NCBI GenBank assembly: GCA_036558005.1
Contig: DATBGO010000014.1
Location: 51,996 to 115,995 of the forward strand
Origin: DATBGO01 sp036558005
Lineage (GTDB): Bacteria > Actinomycetota > Actinomycetes > Streptosporangiales > Streptosporangiaceae
DNA: 64,000 bases
Direction: 5' to 3'
Numbering within the stretch: position 1 is the stretch's first letter; every line of letters begins with the position of its first letter. Positions 17,084-24,860 of this stretch are shown here, one piece after another. The notes beneath the pieces are model-generated. The model saw only the letters and a list, made by a program, of their open reading frames with translations, made no database searches and was not told where the DNA came from. Both the position numbers and the translations under genes were made by a program.

Positions 17084-18004
17084 ATGTCGGACATTGGCGA
17101 AGCCTCGGCTGCCGCACTCCCGCCACTCCTCACCCAGCGGGAGACGATGATTCTCTTCCTGATGAGCGCCGGCCACACCGCATCCGAGATCGCGAAGCTT
17201 CTGGGGCTGAAGCCGTGCACGGTGGAGAACCGAAAGCGGAGCATCTACGAGAAACTCGGGGTCGGCAACCAGAGTCACGCGGTGGCGAAGGCGATCTGGC
17301 TCGGATTACTCCAGCCCGGCCCGCCCGCTACGCTGCCGCGCCGCGGCCCGGTCCCGCAACGCCATTCCGGCGAGCGGGGCCGGGCCCTGCTCGCGGTTTT
17401 ACTGGGCCCTGACAGCAAAAACCGGGATGAGATCGCCCAGCTGCTGATTTGCGAGAGGGTGCCGCTCGTCGTCGCCATCGAGCGTGACGACCTGATCCGC
17501 GATCACTGGGTGTGGTGGCAGCGCGGCCCCATCGTCGTGGTCCTGGTCGACCCGCAGCCGCAGGACTGGACGGCGGCGATCGCGCTTGGCGCCCCGACCG
17601 TCCTCATCCGCAGCAGCGACGCGCCCGAACAGCCCGCGATCACTGACGCCCTGGCCCGGCAGGCCAGCGGCGTGGTCGCCAAGGACGACGCCGCGATCGG
17701 GCTCAGCGCGACCTTGACCGCCGTGGCGCAGGGCCTGATGGTGATGAGCTGGGAATACGCCGGAGTCCTGCTCAAGGGGACGGCCTCCCAGCCACCGGCG
17801 ATGCCCAAGCTCACCGCGCGGGAATACGACATTCTCGGCTCCATCGCCCGCGGCCACACGATCCGGCAGACCGCCCGCACCCTCGGCATCGCGGTCAAGA
17901 CGGTGGAGAACACCCAGGCAAGGCTGTTCAGGAAGCTCGGCGTCCGTAACCGGACCGAGGCGCTGACGATCGCCGACGCGCTCGGCCTGATCGCCGGGCC
18001 GTAG
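17084..18004 (+). CDS. LuxR-family regulator with two HTH domains
   Basis: 306 aa. A first LuxR/GerE-type HTH lies at about residues 13-73 (LTQRETMILFLMSAGHTASE, then TVENRKRSIYEKLGV). A second lies at the C terminus, about 243-303 (LTAREYDILGSIARGHTIRQ, then TVENTQARLFRKLGVRNRTE). The middle (about 100-225) looks like a degenerate receiver or other alpha/beta domain: it has hydrophobic strands (VVLVDP, TVLIRS) but no obvious phosphoacceptor set. The two LuxR domains at opposite ends of one chain are unusual. The start at 17084 is chosen for GGAG 6 bases upstream; a longer frame from 17000 lacks such a site. It follows the copper cassette and has the shared palindrome upstream, so it may belong to the same regulon. 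Confidence 0.8.
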   Translation: MSDIGEASAAALPPLLTQRETMILFLMSAGHTASEIAKLLGLKPCTVENRKRSIYEKLGVGNQSHAVAKAIWLGLLQPGPPATLPRRGPVPQRHSGERGRALLAVLLGPDSKNRDEIAQLLICERVPLVVAIERDDLIRDHWVWWQRGPIVVVLVDPQPQDWTAAIALGAPTVLIRSSDAPEQPAITDALARQASGVVAKDDAAIGLSATLTAVAQGLMVMSWEYAGVLLKGTASQPPAMPKLTAREYDILGSIARGHTIRQTARTLGIAVKTVENTQARLFRKLGVRNRTEALTIADALGLIAGP

Positions 18005-18062
18005 CCGGGCCGGCCAGTGACCACCGGCCCGGGCGGAGGGGGGAGGGGGAGGGGAGCCCCGG

Positions 18063-18551
18063 TCAGTGCCCGGTGACCGCGACCCAGTTCTCGGCCCCTG
18101 CGGGGCCGGTCACCAGCACGATCGGCGCCAGGCACGGGTGCGGAATGCTCACCCTGGCATCGATCTCGCAGTCTCCGGCGGTGCTGGCCTCGAAATCGCC
18201 CGTGCTGACGTTGGCGACGGCGGCGGCACCGTCCTGGCCGGTGCTCAGGCAGCTGAGCACGGCCCGGAATGCGGGAAACGGGTTCGTGCCCCGCAGCGAG
18301 GCCGGCACCGGGGGGTCGCTGGCGAGTACCAGGCCGCGGATCAGCACCCGCAGATGGCCATCGCGGCTGAGTGAGCCCGATCCCGACGCGATGCGCCAGG
18401 GGAGTACGCCGCCGGGGATGCCGCGGACGGCGGCGGGATTGGCGTGAGGTCCGGTGACTGGCGTCAGGGTGCTGAACGTCATGATCAAGGTGGAGCCCGT
18501 GTCTTCCGGGCGGACCGCACGCCGCCATGACCGGTTCTGTCTTCCGATCAC
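18063..18551 (-). CDS. Hypothetical protein, beta-rich, possibly extracellular
   Basis: Up to 162 aa; the start is uncertain. An internal ATG at 18482 would give 139 aa. The conserved-looking part runs from about residue 45: LPWRIASGSGSLSRDGHLRV, then GLVLASDPPVP, NPFPAFRAVLSCL and IPHPCLAPIVLVTG. Alternating hydrophobic residues and two Cys (in LSCL and HPCLAP) suggest a small disulphide-bonded beta sandwich. I have seen similar unnamed proteins in actinomycetes but cannot give a function. No clear signal peptide is visible, so the true N terminus may be missing or differ. It lies downstream of vapC on the same strand, 32 bases away. Confidence 0.55.
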   Translation of the reverse strand: MIGRQNRSWRRAVRPEDTGSTLIMTFSTLTPVTGPHANPAAVRGIPGGVLPWRIASGSGSLSRDGHLRVLIRGLVLASDPPVPASLRGTNPFPAFRAVLSCLSTGQDGAAAVANVSTGDFEASTAGDCEIDARVSIPHPCLAPIVLVTGPAGAENWVAVTGH

Positions 18552-18583
18552 ACGGCTGGCCGGCCCGCGCGGTTCAGTCCGGG

Positions 18584-18994
18584 TCAGATATCGGTGACCA
18601 GCCTGACTGGCTGGCCCGTCACCGCGCTCACGGTCGCGAAATCACGGTCATCGCACAGCACGATGAGCCGCTCACGCTCGGCAGTTGCCGCGATCAGCAG
18701 GTCGGCCGGCCCGGCCGACCGATGCCTGCCCGTCTCGGTGAGCAGTTGCTGGACCTCCGCCGCGCGTTCCCACCCGCGCTCATTCATCGGCACCCAGCCG
18801 AAAAGCTCACGCAGCAGGCGCTGTTTCTCCAGCCGGTCAGCCAGCGACCGCGCGGAGTACAGGAATTCCAGTTCGACCACCGGGCAGGCGGCGATGACGC
18901 CGGCCGCCAGCTGTTCTGACCAGGCGTGCCGCAGCTTGTCCTGGAGTATCCGGAACAGGCCCGAGGTGTCGATCAAGTACAGCGGAGGGATCAC
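18584..18994 (-). CDS. vapC: VapC-type toxin, PIN-domain ribonuclease
   Basis: 136 aa, the usual PIN toxin length. The acidic metal-binding residues are present: Asp in YLIDTSGL near the N terminus, Glu in VVELEFLYS, Asp in GPADLLIAATA and the pair in CDDRDF. Such toxins cleave tRNA or rRNA when freed from their antitoxin. Its start overlaps the end of the vapB gene by four bases (18991-18994), the typical arrangement for coupled translation. Confidence 0.9.
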   Translation of the reverse strand: MIPPLYLIDTSGLFRILQDKLRHAWSEQLAAGVIAACPVVELEFLYSARSLADRLEKQRLLRELFGWVPMNERGWERAAEVQQLLTETGRHRSAGPADLLIAATAERERLIVLCDDRDFATVSAVTGQPVRLVTDI

Positions 18995-19209
18995 TGGCGG
19001 TAGGCGGTCTTGTTGCCGAGGAATTCGTCAAAGTCGCCCCGGTCAGCCATCTCGCCGAGCCTGGCCAGGGCGCGCAGCCGCACCAGTCGCTGCCCCACCT
19101 CGCGCAGGGCCGAGTTCACCGTGTCCTTCTTCGTCTTGGTGCCGAGCACCTCGGCGGCCACTGCCAGGGCGTCCTGGTCGAGCTCGACCGGCGTTTTTAT
19201 CATCCCCAT
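18991..19209 (-). CDS. vapB: VapB-type antitoxin
   Basis: 72 aa. The N-terminal part (IKTPVELDQDALAVAAEVLG, then KTKKDTVNSALREV) is the short ribbon-helix-helix-like DNA-binding region of VapB antitoxins (DUF2191 style). The C-terminal part (ARLGEMADRGDFDEFLGN) would wrap the toxin. The start at ATG 19209 is chosen because GGAGG lies 8 bases upstream; an ATG five codons earlier has no such site. GATATC repeats at 19248-19284 are the probable autoregulatory operator. Confidence 0.85.
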   Translation of the reverse strand: MGMIKTPVELDQDALAVAAEVLGTKTKKDTVNSALREVGQRLVRLRALARLGEMADRGDFDEFLGNKTAYRQ

Positions 19210-19247
19210 GAGTGGCGCCTCCATCCACTGCCCTGTTCCGGGCAGAG

Positions 19248-19284
19248 GATATCACGGATATCGATCCTAGATATCTTCGATACT
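19248..19284 (-). promoter_or_regulatory. Probable VapBC operator with GATATC repeats
   Basis: Three palindromic GATATC copies (19248-19253, 19257-19262, 19270-19275) and a partial copy GATACT (19279-19284) lie in an AT-rich patch just upstream of vapB. VapB proteins commonly repress their own operon through such repeats. Confidence 0.55.
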
Positions 19285-19329
19285 ACAGCTCAGCTGGCAG
19301 GCGCCCGGACGAAGGCCGGCCCGTCAGTG

Positions 19330-20040
19330 TTACCAGGTGTCGATGAGGCCGCGCAGGTCGGCGAGGCGGCTGATCACCGCGTCGGGCTCGGCGCTGGCGA
19401 ACGCCGGCACGTCGCTGTGCGGGATCAGCACCGCGCGCATGCCGACGCTCTTGGCGCCGTGCACGTCGTCGAACGGCCGGTCACCGACGAACACGCAGCC
19501 CGCCGTGTCGGTGACCGCGATGGCCCGCATCGCGGCGCGGAACGCCTCGGGGTGCGGCTTGGTGTGGCTGATCTCGCTGGAGTAGACGGCGCCGTCGATC
19601 AGGCCGAGCACGCCGTCGCGCCGGAACACTTCCTCGTGCCAGGCCCTGGGCCACATCGTGTTCGACAGCACGCCGACCTTGATGTCCCGCTCGCGCAGGT
19701 CCTTGAGCAGGCCGATCGCCTCGGGGTCGGTGAACGTGTGCGGCTCCCAGGCCGCCGAGTAACTGGCCAGCAGGCCGTCGGTGGCGGTCACCCCGGCCAG
19801 CGCGAACACCTCCTCCATGGTGGCGCTGCGCTGGTCCTGCTCGGCGGCCAGCCACAGGTCCTGCTCGGCGCGGTGGATGGCGGACGCCACGGCGCCGGCC
19901 CGCCCGGCCGGGAAGTGCGGGCGGCAGACGGCCCGCCACAGCTCCACATGGTCAACCGAATGCCATGGCGTGAGCGTGCCGCCCCAGTCGAAGATCACCG
20001 CGTCTACAGTCACGAACTCGATCCTAATGTGCCTGCTCAC
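19330..20040 (-). CDS. HAD-superfamily hydrolase
   Basis: 236 aa. HAD motif I is FDWGGTLTP, in which the usual second Asp is replaced by Gly. Motif II is VGVLSNT, the Lys of motif III lies in SHTKPHPEAF, and motif IV is VFVGDRPFDDV. An alpha-helical cap (about residues 30-110) points to a small-molecule phosphatase of the Gph/YjjG type; the substrate is unknown. The DxGGT variant of motif I occurs in some HAD phosphatases, so activity is not excluded. An internal GTG at 20013 could be the true start. It is a single gene, divergent from the secreted phosphatase-like gene at 20261. Confidence 0.8.
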   Translation of the reverse strand: MSRHIRIEFVTVDAVIFDWGGTLTPWHSVDHVELWRAVCRPHFPAGRAGAVASAIHRAEQDLWLAAEQDQRSATMEEVFALAGVTATDGLLASYSAAWEPHTFTDPEAIGLLKDLRERDIKVGVLSNTMWPRAWHEEVFRRDGVLGLIDGAVYSSEISHTKPHPEAFRAAMRAIAVTDTAGCVFVGDRPFDDVHGAKSVGMRAVLIPHSDVPAFASAEPDAVISRLADLRGLIDTW

Positions 20041-20179
20041 CGGCCTGCGCGGGGCCGCGGAAAGGCGATCTTGGTCGATGCGATTGGCGGATTCGCATTG
20101 CGCGCGCGCCGATCTGAGATAAGGCTAGGAACGCCCGGCGCGGGGAAAGATTCGCTTTCCTGACGCTGTGGCGTCGCCA

Positions 20180-20256
20180 TGAGTTTGGTCCATGCCCTTA
20201 GCGTCACCGGCTGGGATGCCCGGCAACCGCGGCCGGCGGCGGGCGAAGGAGGAGGA
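20180..20256 (+). promoter_or_regulatory. Possible structured leader with an S-box-like core
   Basis: The 5' leader contains GGTCC, AGCGTCA, CGGCT and CCCGGCAACC, in that order, before GGGCGAAGGAGG. The CCCGGCAACC core and the flanking order resemble SAM-I/SAM-IV-type riboswitch leaders of actinobacteria. The 3' half is short and merges with the ribosome site, so the match is incomplete and may be chance. Confidence 0.25.
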
Positions 20257-20260
20257 TCGG

Positions 20261-22726
20261 ATGTCACAACGGATAACCGGACGTCGGCGGTGGAGAGTAC
20301 GGGCGACAGCGGCCGCGGCGAGCGCGGCCGCGGTGACCGCGCTCTGCGTGGCCGGCGGTACGACGCCCGGCCTGGCCGCCGCGGGGCATCAGGCGCCCGC
20401 CCGGCACCAGCCGGCCGCCAGCAGCTGCCATCTGGGCAATGGCATCAAGCACATCGTGCAGCTCGGCTTTGACAATGTGCACTACTTCCGCGACAACCCG
20501 AATGTGCCCTCCGACCTTGAGCTGATGCCCAACCTGCTGAACTTCTTCCAGCACAATGGCTCGTTCCTGTCCAACAACCACACCCCGCTCATCGCGCACA
20601 CCGGCGATGACCTGCTGACCACCGCCACTGGCCTGTACGGGGACCGGCACGGCGACGGGGTCGCCAACAGCTACCAGGCCTACAACGCCGACGGCACGAC
20701 CGACCCGGCGACGGTGTTCACCTACTGGCCCGACTCCATTTTCGACACGTCCAAGACGCCCAATCCCGGCCACGACACCAACCCGAACCTGGTGTACTCG
20801 CCCACCCCGCCGGCCACCACCACCCCGGCCACCAAGCCGGACACCTCGGCCCCGGCCCCCTGGGTGCCGTTCACCCGGGCCGGCTGCAACGTCGGCGAGG
20901 TCGCCACGGTCAACCAGGAGCTGGAGAACCCCTCGCCCGACATCCCGGACGCGTTCGGGGCGAACTCGCCAGAGGCCCAGCAGCTGGCCGCCGACACGGA
21001 CTCGTTCAAGGACCAGGAGACCGCCGACTACGTCGGCATCGCAGTGCACTGCGGCAAGGGCCAGGACGACAAGTTCTGCTCCACCGCGCAGGCGGTCAAG
21101 TTCGGCCAGACCACCCCGTCGCACACCGCCGTGGCCGACGTGCTGCCCGACGAGCCGGGCGGCTACACCGGGTTCCAGGCGCTGTTCGGGCACAAGTACG
21201 TCGGCCCGCAGCTGGGCGAGGGCACCCCGGACCTGACCCGCAACGGCTTCCAGGTCACCAACGCGGCGGGCAACCTGGTGGACCTCAACGGGGACCAGAT
21301 CAACGGCGCCTTCCTCGACAACGTGCCCGGCTTCCCCGGCTACGAGGGCATCAACGCCCCACAGAGCCTCGCCTACGCCGCGGACATGCTGGAGAGCGGC
21401 GTTCCCGTGGTCAACATGTACATCGCTGACCTGCATGGCAACGAGTTCATCCCGAGCCTGGACGGCAAGGGCGAGCCGTGCGACGGCGCCCCGGACGCGC
21501 TGGGCAGCGGCAGTGCCTGCTACATCGCCCAGGCGCAGTTCTACAACGCGGCCTTCGGCAACTTCTTCAAGCGGCTGGCCGACGACGGGATCACCGCCAA
21601 GAACACTCTGTTCGTGCTCAGCTCGGACGAGGGCGACCACCAGGCCGGCGCCAACGTCGGCCGGGCGATCCTGCCGACCCCGGCGAACTGTGACGGAGCG
21701 AAGGTCCACGGCGACACGGTGACCGCGGACGTGCTGTGCAGCTACCCGGCCGGCTCGTTCGGCGAGCTGGACGGGGACATCAACGGCCTGCTGGCCACCC
21801 AGAAGGGCAACACCACACCGTTCGGCCTGGAGTCCGACTCGGCGCCGGAGTTTTACCTGAACGGGAATCCGGGGCCGGACGCCGCCGTCGTGCGCAACTT
21901 CGAGCACGACGTGGCCGGGCTCACCTCGGCGAACCCCTATACCGGGACGACCCAGCCGATCACCAACTACCTCGCTGACCCGACCGAAGAGGCGATCTTG
22001 CACTTCGTCGACGCCGACCCGGCGCGGACGCCGACGCTGGCCATGTTCGCCAAGCCCGACTACTTCCTGGCCGGCGGCAGCGCCAACTGCGGCGGCGGGC
22101 CGTGCGTCACCCAGAACACGGGCTTCGCCTGGGATCACGGCGACTACGCCGCCGAGATCGACACCAACTACTTCGGCATCGCCGGGCCGGGGGTCAGGCA
22201 CCTCGGGCTGGACGGCACGTCGGCGGCCAACGGCCCGAGCTCGGCCGGACCCGACAGTGGCCAGATCACCGTGCCGGACGAGCACACAACCGGGACATGG
22301 GTGGATGAAGCCGACATCCGGCCCACGATCTTGTACCTGAGCGGGCTGCGCGACGACTACGAGCACGACGGCCGGGTGGTCAGCGAGGTCGCCCAGCACC
22401 CGAACGCCGCGCTGCGGGCACCAGGGGTGACCGCGCTCGGCGCCTGCTACAAGCAGCTGAATTCCAGCGTCGGCGTGTTCGGCACCGACACGCTGGAGGC
22501 GTCCACGAAGGCGATCGAGAGCACCAGCCCTGGTGACAGCGCCTACCAGTCGGCCGACCGCGCGCTGCGAAAGCTCGAGGTGGTGCGGGACCAGCTGGCG
22601 CTGCGGATCAAGGGCGAGCTGGAGAACGCCGCGTTCGGTGACACCCGGATCAGCCAGGTCGGGTCGCAGATCGCCGGCTGCCAGCTGATCATCGCTGCCG
22701 CCCGGCTGCTGGACAAGGCCAGCTGA
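20261..22726 (+). CDS. Secreted alkaline-phosphatase-like (phosphoesterase-type) protein
   Basis: 821 aa. A basic N terminus and hydrophobic stretch (about residues 15-42) form a signal peptide ending near LAAAGHQ. The body looks like the alkaline phosphatase/sulfatase superfamily. Near the start is HIVQLGFDNVHYFRDN, and LIAHTGDDLLTTATGLYGDR could supply metal and nucleophile residues. LFVLSSDEGDHQAG and TGFAWDHGDY follow, with Asp/His clusters typical of the metal site. A C-terminal helical part (about 735-821) is probably accessory. The substrate is unknown. The start at 20261 is fixed by GAAGGAGGAGG just upstream. It stands alone, with a terminator at 22742-22781. Confidence 0.7.
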   Translation: MSQRITGRRRWRVRATAAAASAAAVTALCVAGGTTPGLAAAGHQAPARHQPAASSCHLGNGIKHIVQLGFDNVHYFRDNPNVPSDLELMPNLLNFFQHNGSFLSNNHTPLIAHTGDDLLTTATGLYGDRHGDGVANSYQAYNADGTTDPATVFTYWPDSIFDTSKTPNPGHDTNPNLVYSPTPPATTTPATKPDTSAPAPWVPFTRAGCNVGEVATVNQELENPSPDIPDAFGANSPEAQQLAADTDSFKDQETADYVGIAVHCGKGQDDKFCSTAQAVKFGQTTPSHTAVADVLPDEPGGYTGFQALFGHKYVGPQLGEGTPDLTRNGFQVTNAAGNLVDLNGDQINGAFLDNVPGFPGYEGINAPQSLAYAADMLESGVPVVNMYIADLHGNEFIPSLDGKGEPCDGAPDALGSGSACYIAQAQFYNAAFGNFFKRLADDGITAKNTLFVLSSDEGDHQAGANVGRAILPTPANCDGAKVHGDTVTADVLCSYPAGSFGELDGDINGLLATQKGNTTPFGLESDSAPEFYLNGNPGPDAAVVRNFEHDVAGLTSANPYTGTTQPITNYLADPTEEAILHFVDADPARTPTLAMFAKPDYFLAGGSANCGGGPCVTQNTGFAWDHGDYAAEIDTNYFGIAGPGVRHLGLDGTSAANGPSSAGPDSGQITVPDEHTTGTWVDEADIRPTILYLSGLRDDYEHDGRVVSEVAQHPNAALRAPGVTALGACYKQLNSSVGVFGTDTLEASTKAIESTSPGDSAYQSADRALRKLEVVRDQLALRIKGELENAAFGDTRISQVGSQIAGCQLIIAAARLLDKAS

Positions 22727-22741
22727 TCAGCTCTTTACCCT

Positions 22742-22781
22742 GGCGGCGGGGTTCCGGCTGGCGAGCCGGTTCCCCGCCGCC
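22742..22781 (+). terminator. Terminator hairpin after the phosphatase-like gene
   Basis: GGCGGCGGGG-TT-CCGGCT (22742-22759) pairs with AGCCGG-TT-CCCCGCCGCC (22764-22781). Two perfect stems flank a symmetric TT/TT internal loop. No T tract follows. Confidence 0.7.
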
Positions 22782-22882
22782 TGGCGTTCGGCAAGAATTC
22801 CAGGCCGACGCCACGGCGGCGGCTGGCGCCTGGAAGACTAGGGAATACTGACGGGGTGTCCGGCAGCAGGAGGGACCAGCCG

Positions 22883-23203
22883 ATGGCCGATCAGGACCGC
22901 GCGGTCGAAGTGCGCGGCACAGTCGCCGTGCACCCCGACGCGGCCAGCAACGACCCGGACGTGCTGGTGGCCGACATCGAGGCGACCAGGCAGGAGCTGG
23001 CGAACACGATCGACCTGCTCGCCGAGCGGGTCAGCCCGGCCAACGCCGCCCGCAAGCTGCGCGAGCGCGCGATGGAGCAGGCGGCGCGGCCCGAGGTGCG
23101 GCTCGCGGTGCTTGCGGCGGGGCTGGCCGTCGGCGGCCTGGTGGTGCTGCGGGTCTGGGGCACCAGGCGCCGGAGGTTAGCCGGCCTGGCGCACGCCGGG
23201 TAG
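22883..23203 (+). CDS. DUF3618 membrane protein
   Basis: 106 aa. The DUF3618 signature is at about residues 32-65: VADIEATRQELANTIDLLAE, then RVSPANAARKLRERA. One membrane segment follows (about 78-96, LAVLAAGLAVGGLVVLRVW), then a short basic tail. The family is actinobacterial, has no known enzyme activity and probably sits on the inner face of the membrane. ATG 22883 is preferred over GTG 22856 because AGGAGGG lies 8 bases before it. As I remember it, this family is often encoded next to bcp in streptomycetes; here bcp is 22 kb away. Confidence 0.8.
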   Translation: MADQDRAVEVRGTVAVHPDAASNDPDVLVADIEATRQELANTIDLLAERVSPANAARKLRERAMEQAARPEVRLAVLAAGLAVGGLVVLRVWGTRRRRLAGLAHAG

Positions 23204-23217
23204 CCGGCCAGCGCCGG

Positions 23218-24426
23218 TCACAGGAACGCCTTGCCCTCGCCCCGGTAGGTCGCGGCGGTGGCGACGACCGTTTCCCCGTCGATCAGGTGCAGCTCGTTGA
23301 ACCGCTCGCAGAACTCGCCCGCCTTGGCATGCCGGAACCAGGCCCGGCCGCCGATCCTGAGCTGGTCAGCGGCGGCGCCCAGCAGCGGCGTCTGGACCTC
23401 CCCGGCGCCCTCCTGGCGGTCCAGGCGCAGGCCGGCGGGCAGGAACGGGCGCGGCAGCCTGGCCTTGTCGGCCGGGCCGGAGGCCAGGTAACCGCCGCCG
23501 AGCACGGTCACCACGCCCGGCCCTGGCCGGCGCACCACCGGCAGCGCGAACATCGCCGCGGGCAGGCCGGTGAAGCCCCGGTAACCGTCGAACAGGTGTG
23601 ACTGGTAGAGGCCCGACCCGGCGCCGATCTCGGTCACGGCCGGCTCGGCCGCGGTCCTCTCCAGCGACCCGGTGCCGCCGCCGTTGACGAACTCCAGCGG
23701 GGCCACCTCCGCGACCGCCGCCACGATCGCCGCCCGCCGGACGGCCAGCTCAGCGGCCGAGCGCCGGTGCAGGTAGCGGATGGCCAGCGCGCGCAGCGGC
23801 TGCCCGGCCGGGTTGTCGCCCACCCCGGCGATCTGGGCTTCGTAGGCCAGCAGCCCGGCCAGCCGGAGCGAGCCGCGGGCGGTCACCGCCGTGGCCAGCG
23901 CGGCGGCCTGGGCGGGCGTCCGGACCGGGGAGCGGCGCGCGCCGGCCCGCAGCGCGCCGCGCAGCCCTTCGTAACCGGCGTCGATGTCGATGGCGACCCG
24001 GACCGGGTGCGGCCGGGGGACCGCCGCGATCGCCTTCTCGATCAGGTCCAGGTGCTCGGGGCTGTCGGTCATCACGGTGATCGCGGCGGCCGCGGCCCGG
24101 TCCGCGGCCAGCCTGGCCAGCGCGCCGGCGTCCGTGCTGGGGTAGGCGACCACGATGTCGTCGCTGGTCCCGCTGCTGGCCAGCCACATCGCCTCGGGCA
24201 GGGTGAACGCCAGGATGCCGCGGAAGCCGTCCATCGCCAGCACCTGGCTGATCAGCTCGCGGCAGCGCACCGACTTGCTGGCCAGCCGGATCGGCTTGCC
24301 CGCCGCCCGCGCTGTCATCGCCGCCGCGTTCGCCCGCATCGCGGCCAGGTCGACCACGGCGAACGGCGGCTCCAGGTGCGCGGTCGCCTCGTCGTAGCGG
24401 CGCAGGCTGGCGGCGGCTTCAGTCAC
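23218..24426 (-). CDS. PLP enzyme of the alanine racemase / D-threonine aldolase fold
   Basis: 402 aa. The N-terminal barrel starts EPPFAVVDLAAMRANAAAMT and carries the PLP lysine in IRLASKSVRC. VAIDIDAGYEGLRG lines the barrel, and GLLAYEAQIAGVGDN is typical of this group. The C-terminal part (about 290-402) is the D-serine-dehydratase-like beta domain. Proteins of this kind are annotated as amino acid deaminase or aldolase; the substrate cannot be read from sequence. The GTG start at 24426 shares one base with the gcvH stop, so it is translated together with the glycine cleavage genes and may act on a D-amino acid or a beta-hydroxy amino acid linked to glycine. Confidence 0.8.
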   Translation of the reverse strand: MTEAAASLRRYDEATAHLEPPFAVVDLAAMRANAAAMTARAAGKPIRLASKSVRCRELISQVLAMDGFRGILAFTLPEAMWLASSGTSDDIVVAYPSTDAGALARLAADRAAAAAITVMTDSPEHLDLIEKAIAAVPRPHPVRVAIDIDAGYEGLRGALRAGARRSPVRTPAQAAALATAVTARGSLRLAGLLAYEAQIAGVGDNPAGQPLRALAIRYLHRRSAAELAVRRAAIVAAVAEVAPLEFVNGGGTGSLERTAAEPAVTEIGAGSGLYQSHLFDGYRGFTGLPAAMFALPVVRRPGPGVVTVLGGGYLASGPADKARLPRPFLPAGLRLDRQEGAGEVQTPLLGAAADQLRIGGRAWFRHAKAGEFCERFNELHLIDGETVVATAATYRGEGKAFL

Positions 24427-24821
24427 TAGGTGTCCTTGCTGGCGTCCTTTGTCAGTTGCTCATACTCGGCGGCCGATAGCAAGCCGGCCGGCGGCTCGGC
24501 CGAGGCCAGCGACACCTTGAACAGCCAGCCCGCGCCGTAGGGGTCAGAGTTGACCACCGCGGGGTTGTCGTCGGCCTCGCCGTTCACCTCGGTGACCTCG
24601 CCGTCGACGGGGGAGTAGAGGTCGCTGACCGACTTGGTGGACTCCACCTCCCCGCACGGCTCGCCGGCGGTCACCTTGGTCCCCGGGGCCGGCACGGACA
24701 CGTAGACGACGTCACCGAGGGCCTGCTGGGCGTGATCGGTGATGCCCACAGTCGCCGAGGTGCCCTCGATGGCCACCCACTCGTGCTCCTGGGTGTAGCG
24801 CAGATGATCGGGAACGGTCAT
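24426..24821 (-). CDS. gcvH: Glycine cleavage system H protein
   Basis: 131 aa, full length for the family. The lipoylated Lys lies in the motif GEVESTKSVSDLYSPVDGEV, and the C-terminal NSDPYGAGWLFKV is typical. GcvH shuttles the aminomethyl group between the P, T and L proteins. It is the middle gene of gcvT-gcvH-PLP enzyme on the minus strand, 39 bases after gcvT. gcvP and a lipoamide dehydrogenase are not in the window. Confidence 0.95.
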   Translation of the reverse strand: MTVPDHLRYTQEHEWVAIEGTSATVGITDHAQQALGDVVYVSVPAPGTKVTAGEPCGEVESTKSVSDLYSPVDGEVTEVNGEADDNPAVVNSDPYGAGWLFKVSLASAEPPAGLLSAAEYEQLTKDASKDT

Positions 24822-24860
24822 GTTCAGCCCTTTCCAGAGCGGTGCGGTCGGGGCCGCCGG

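Noticed and set aside
20264..22399. 711-codon minus-strand frame opposite the phosphatase-like gene
   Set aside because: Antisense shadow with no ribosome site and Val/Gly/Arg-rich composition; the plus frame has a signal peptide and a strong Shine-Dalgarno.
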